From positions 1 through 6,986 of the forward strand of contig CALBGD010000110.1 in assembly GCA_937893735.1 (NCBI GenBank): a stretch of DNA of 6,986 nt. The letters are read 5' to 3'. Positions 5,341 to 6,986 of the stretch are shown here, piece by piece (the stretch's first letter is position 1; each line of letters begins with the position of its first letter). The notes below the pieces were generated by a model that was not told where the DNA came from, made no database searches, and saw nothing but the letters and a program-made list of their open reading frames with translations. A program made the translations under genes and the position numbers. Source of the DNA: an uncultured Clostridia bacterium (GTDB lineage Bacteria > Bacillota > Clostridia > Oscillospirales > Ruminococcaceae).

Positions 5341-5697
5341 ATGAGCGAATTACATATACAGTCCGGGAAAGATTTATCTCCTCAGATTTATGAATTTTAC
5401 CGGAATAAAATATGTTTCGGTGATTATAAACCCGGTGATAGACTACCGTCCTACAAATCACTTTCGGAAAAGTATGCTATATCCTATTCACCAATCAAGG
5501 CTGCATACCAGGCGCTTGAAAGAGAGGGATTTATCCGCCTTACAATCAAGGGCAGCATAGTTGTCGAACAGCCGAAAACGGTTAAGGAAAATATCGCTTC
5601 CAAACTTGATGAAATGCTCCAGACGGCTCTGGATTTTGGCGCAGCAAAGGAAGATATTGTTGAAGCCATAGATTTTATCATGGAAAAATACTGCTGA
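5341..5697 (+). CDS. GntR-family (YtrA-type) transcriptional regulator
   Basis: The product has 118 residues from ATG 5341, chosen for the strong AAGGAGGTG site at 5327-5335; the in-frame GTG 5335 lies within that site. The winged-helix domain covers about residues 12-75 and shows the GntR signature: PQIYEFYRNKICFGDYKPGDRLPSYKSLSEKY spans the first helices and wing (PGDRLPS is diagnostic), followed by SPIKAAYQALEREGFI. Only a short helical tail follows (about 80-118), so there is no large ligand domain. This is the size and layout of the YtrA subfamily. The residues after the recognition helix (SYSPIKAAYQAL) replace the usual RxTV with SPIK, a mild deviation. It sits between two transfer genes, so it may repress the conjugation module or the element, like KorSA-type GntR repressors of Streptomyces plasmids. 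Its targets cannot be read from the sequence. Confidence 0.85.
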   Translation: MSELHIQSGKDLSPQIYEFYRNKICFGDYKPGDRLPSYKSLSEKYAISYSPIKAAYQALEREGFIRLTIKGSIVVEQPKTVKENIASKLDEMLQTALDFGAAKEDIVEAIDFIMEKYC

Positions 5698-5710
5698 GAA
5701 AGGTCATGGA

Positions 5711-6986
5711 ATGAACAACAAAAAATCAGAAGTACAGATATCTGTCAATACTGCGTTACAGGCAAGCATTACGCCGATCGGAATTGATTTCGAAATGAAC
5801 CGGCTCCGACTCGGCGAAAACTACTGCTGTATCTTCGCAATCACGGACTATCCCTCAGAGTGCGACTATGGCTGGCTTTCCAAGCTGAACAATATCCCCG
5901 GCACGATCGTTTCCATAAACAGCGAACCCATTGATAACGGTGAAGCGGTAAACGAAATCTCTAAGAAAATCCGTATGTACCGTGGACAGGCTGCCAGTAC
6001 AAAGGATCCTCGTGAACGTCAGCGCTGCCAGAAAGCTGCTGATGACCAGGAAAAGATAATGGCTAAGATGGACCAGAACGGCGAAGTCATGGGAAAGTGG
6101 AATACCACGATAATGGTGCTTTCCCGTGACAAAGAGGATTATAACTCCAGGTGCGACCGGGTGAAGAACGTTGCAAGTATACTCGGCTGTAAAATACGCG
6201 TTCTCTCCAATCTTCAGCGCGAGGGCTATCAGCAGATTTCCCCCACATATCCGCAGATAAAGCGCATACAGGAAACCTCCTCAAGGTACTTCCCGGTGAG
6301 TACGTTCGTAGGAGGTTTTCCTTTTTCCTCCGGCGGATTCAATGACGGTAAGGGATTTTACCTCGGGAAGAACAGCAGCGGCGGTCTGATTTTGCTGGAC
6401 CTATGGAAACGTGGTTCTTCAAGGACAAACAGCAACATCACAGTCGTAGGAGGATCGGGTTCCGGTAAATCAACGGCGATAAAGCACATCATCGCTTCTG
6501 AGTACGCCCGCGGCACAAAGATAATCGTCATTGACCCGGAAAGCGAGTACAAGGATATGTGCTATAATCCGCTGTTCGAAGGCAATTGGATCGACGTTGC
6601 CGGCGGCAAAGGTGGACTTATCAATCCGCTTCAGATACGTCCGGTACCTCCGGATACAGACGATGAAAACGCAGAACCGCAGGAGAACGATAGCATTGGC
6701 GATCTCGCTATACATCTCAAAACACTCCAAACGTTCTTCCGGCTTTACATTCCCTCAATGGACGACCGGCTGAGAGCACTGCTTGATCAGGCGCTTGTAG
6801 AGCTGTACCACAAGTTTGGTATAAGCTGGGATACAGACGTGTCCGGTTATTCAGCCAATCAGTTCCCGACACTGACAGACCTTTATAATCTTATTGCCGA
6901 AAAAGCAAAACTCAAAGATAACAATACTGTATATTACGAAGATTTGAAAACATATCTCGAGGGAGCAGCCAACGGCGCGGATCATC
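5711..6986 (+). CDS. virB4: VirB4-family type IV secretion ATPase (3' partial)
   Basis: The frame is open from ATG 5711 to the window end, 425 codons, with AAAGG at about 5699-5703 as ribosome binding site. The first 240 or so residues form the VirB4 N-terminal region (ITPIGIDFEMNRLRLGENYCCIFAI, then a helical part with PRERQRC). The P-loop domain starts with VVGGSGSGKSTAIKH, Walker A at about 247-254, then IIVIDPESEYKDM (about 272-282) and GGLINPLQIRPVPPD, all typical of clostridial VirB4/TraE-like ATPases. The insert DDENAEPQENDSIGDLAIHLKTLQTFFRLYI and the GISWDTDV segment also fit. Walker B and the remaining motifs would be beyond the right edge. VirB4 is the hallmark ATPase of conjugation; it works at the inner face of the membrane. 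No frame damage is visible. A terminator-like hairpin lies inside the gene at 6271-6326. Confidence 0.92.
   Translation, partial: MNNKKSEVQISVNTALQASITPIGIDFEMNRLRLGENYCCIFAITDYPSECDYGWLSKLNNIPGTIVSINSEPIDNGEAVNEISKKIRMYRGQAASTKDPRERQRCQKAADDQEKIMAKMDQNGEVMGKWNTTIMVLSRDKEDYNSRCDRVKNVASILGCKIRVLSNLQREGYQQISPTYPQIKRIQETSSRYFPVSTFVGGFPFSSGGFNDGKGFYLGKNSSGGLILLDLWKRGSSRTNSNITVVGGSGSGKSTAIKHIIASEYARGTKIIVIDPESEYKDMCYNPLFEGNWIDVAGGKGGLINPLQIRPVPPDTDDENAEPQENDSIGDLAIHLKTLQTFFRLYIPSMDDRLRALLDQALVELYHKFGISWDTDVSGYSANQFPTLTDLYNLIAEKAKLKDNNTVYYEDLKTYLEGAANGADH
6271..6326 (+). repeat. Nested inverted repeat with T-run inside virB4 (terminator-like)
   Basis: GGAAACCTCC (6271-6280) pairs with GGAGGTTTTCC (6311-6321, one extra T). 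Within the loop GTACT (6286-6290) pairs with AGTAC (6299-6303). TTTTT follows the right arm directly (6322-6326). The shape is that of an intrinsic terminator or attenuator, but it sits in the virB4 coding region, where it encodes ETSSRYFPVST and FVGGFPFSS. The long stem spacing weakens the case for true termination. Confidence 0.5.

Noticed and set aside
6531..6773. 80-codon + strand open frame inside virB4
   Set aside because: It lies entirely in another frame of the virB4 P-loop region, has no ribosome binding site, and the virB4 frame encodes clear family motifs across it.

Overview
The window looks like part of the conjugation (DNA transfer) module of an integrative conjugative or mobilisable element from a Gram-positive gut or rumen bacterium, most likely of the class Clostridia (Ruminococcus or Oscillospiraceae type). 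The reasons are strong AGGAGG-type ribosome binding sites, tightly packed or overlapping genes all on the + strand, a DUF4320-type protein, and the pairing of a VirB4 ATPase with Tad-like (Flp pilus) assembly proteins. The taxonomic call is inference. The type IV secretion identity rests on recognisable motifs.

Layout. Positions 1-195 are the C-terminal end of a CpaF/VirB11-type ATPase. It is followed by two type II secretion F-domain membrane proteins, TadB-like (195-1124) and TadC-like (1131-2027), then two small pilin-like proteins, DUF4320 (2038-2442) and a TadE/pseudopilin-like protein (2439-2960). After these lies an island of about 1.6 kb (about 2957-4582) that looks foreign to the operon. 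It has a perfect consensus sigma-A promoter, a poorly recognised small ORF, a large protein joining a DUF6710-like domain to a zeta-toxin-like P-loop kinase, and a rho-independent terminator. The conjugation operon then resumes with a membrane-anchored VirB4-associated protein (4632-5328, apparently split by a frameshift), a YtrA-type GntR repressor (5341-5697) and the N-terminal two thirds or so of a VirB4 ATPase (5711 to beyond the window end).

How it works together. The CpaF-like ATPase would drive the TadB/TadC platform to assemble a pilus-like structure from the DUF4320 and TadE-like subunits. VirB4 would energise substrate or pilin handling, and the GntR protein could repress the module. 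The kinase gene looks like cargo, perhaps a toxin-antitoxin or anti-phage unit, placed between conjugation genes.

Most unusual points. Two core conjugation genes on either side of the cargo carry lesions: an in-frame TAA in the DUF4320 gene with the rest of the family sequence intact after it, and a one-base frame change in the membrane-anchored gene. The cargo has its own perfect promoter and its own terminator. There are also two strong intragenic hairpins, one in the pilin-like gene and one, terminator-like, in virB4. No tRNA, rRNA, CRISPR array or insertion sequence was seen.
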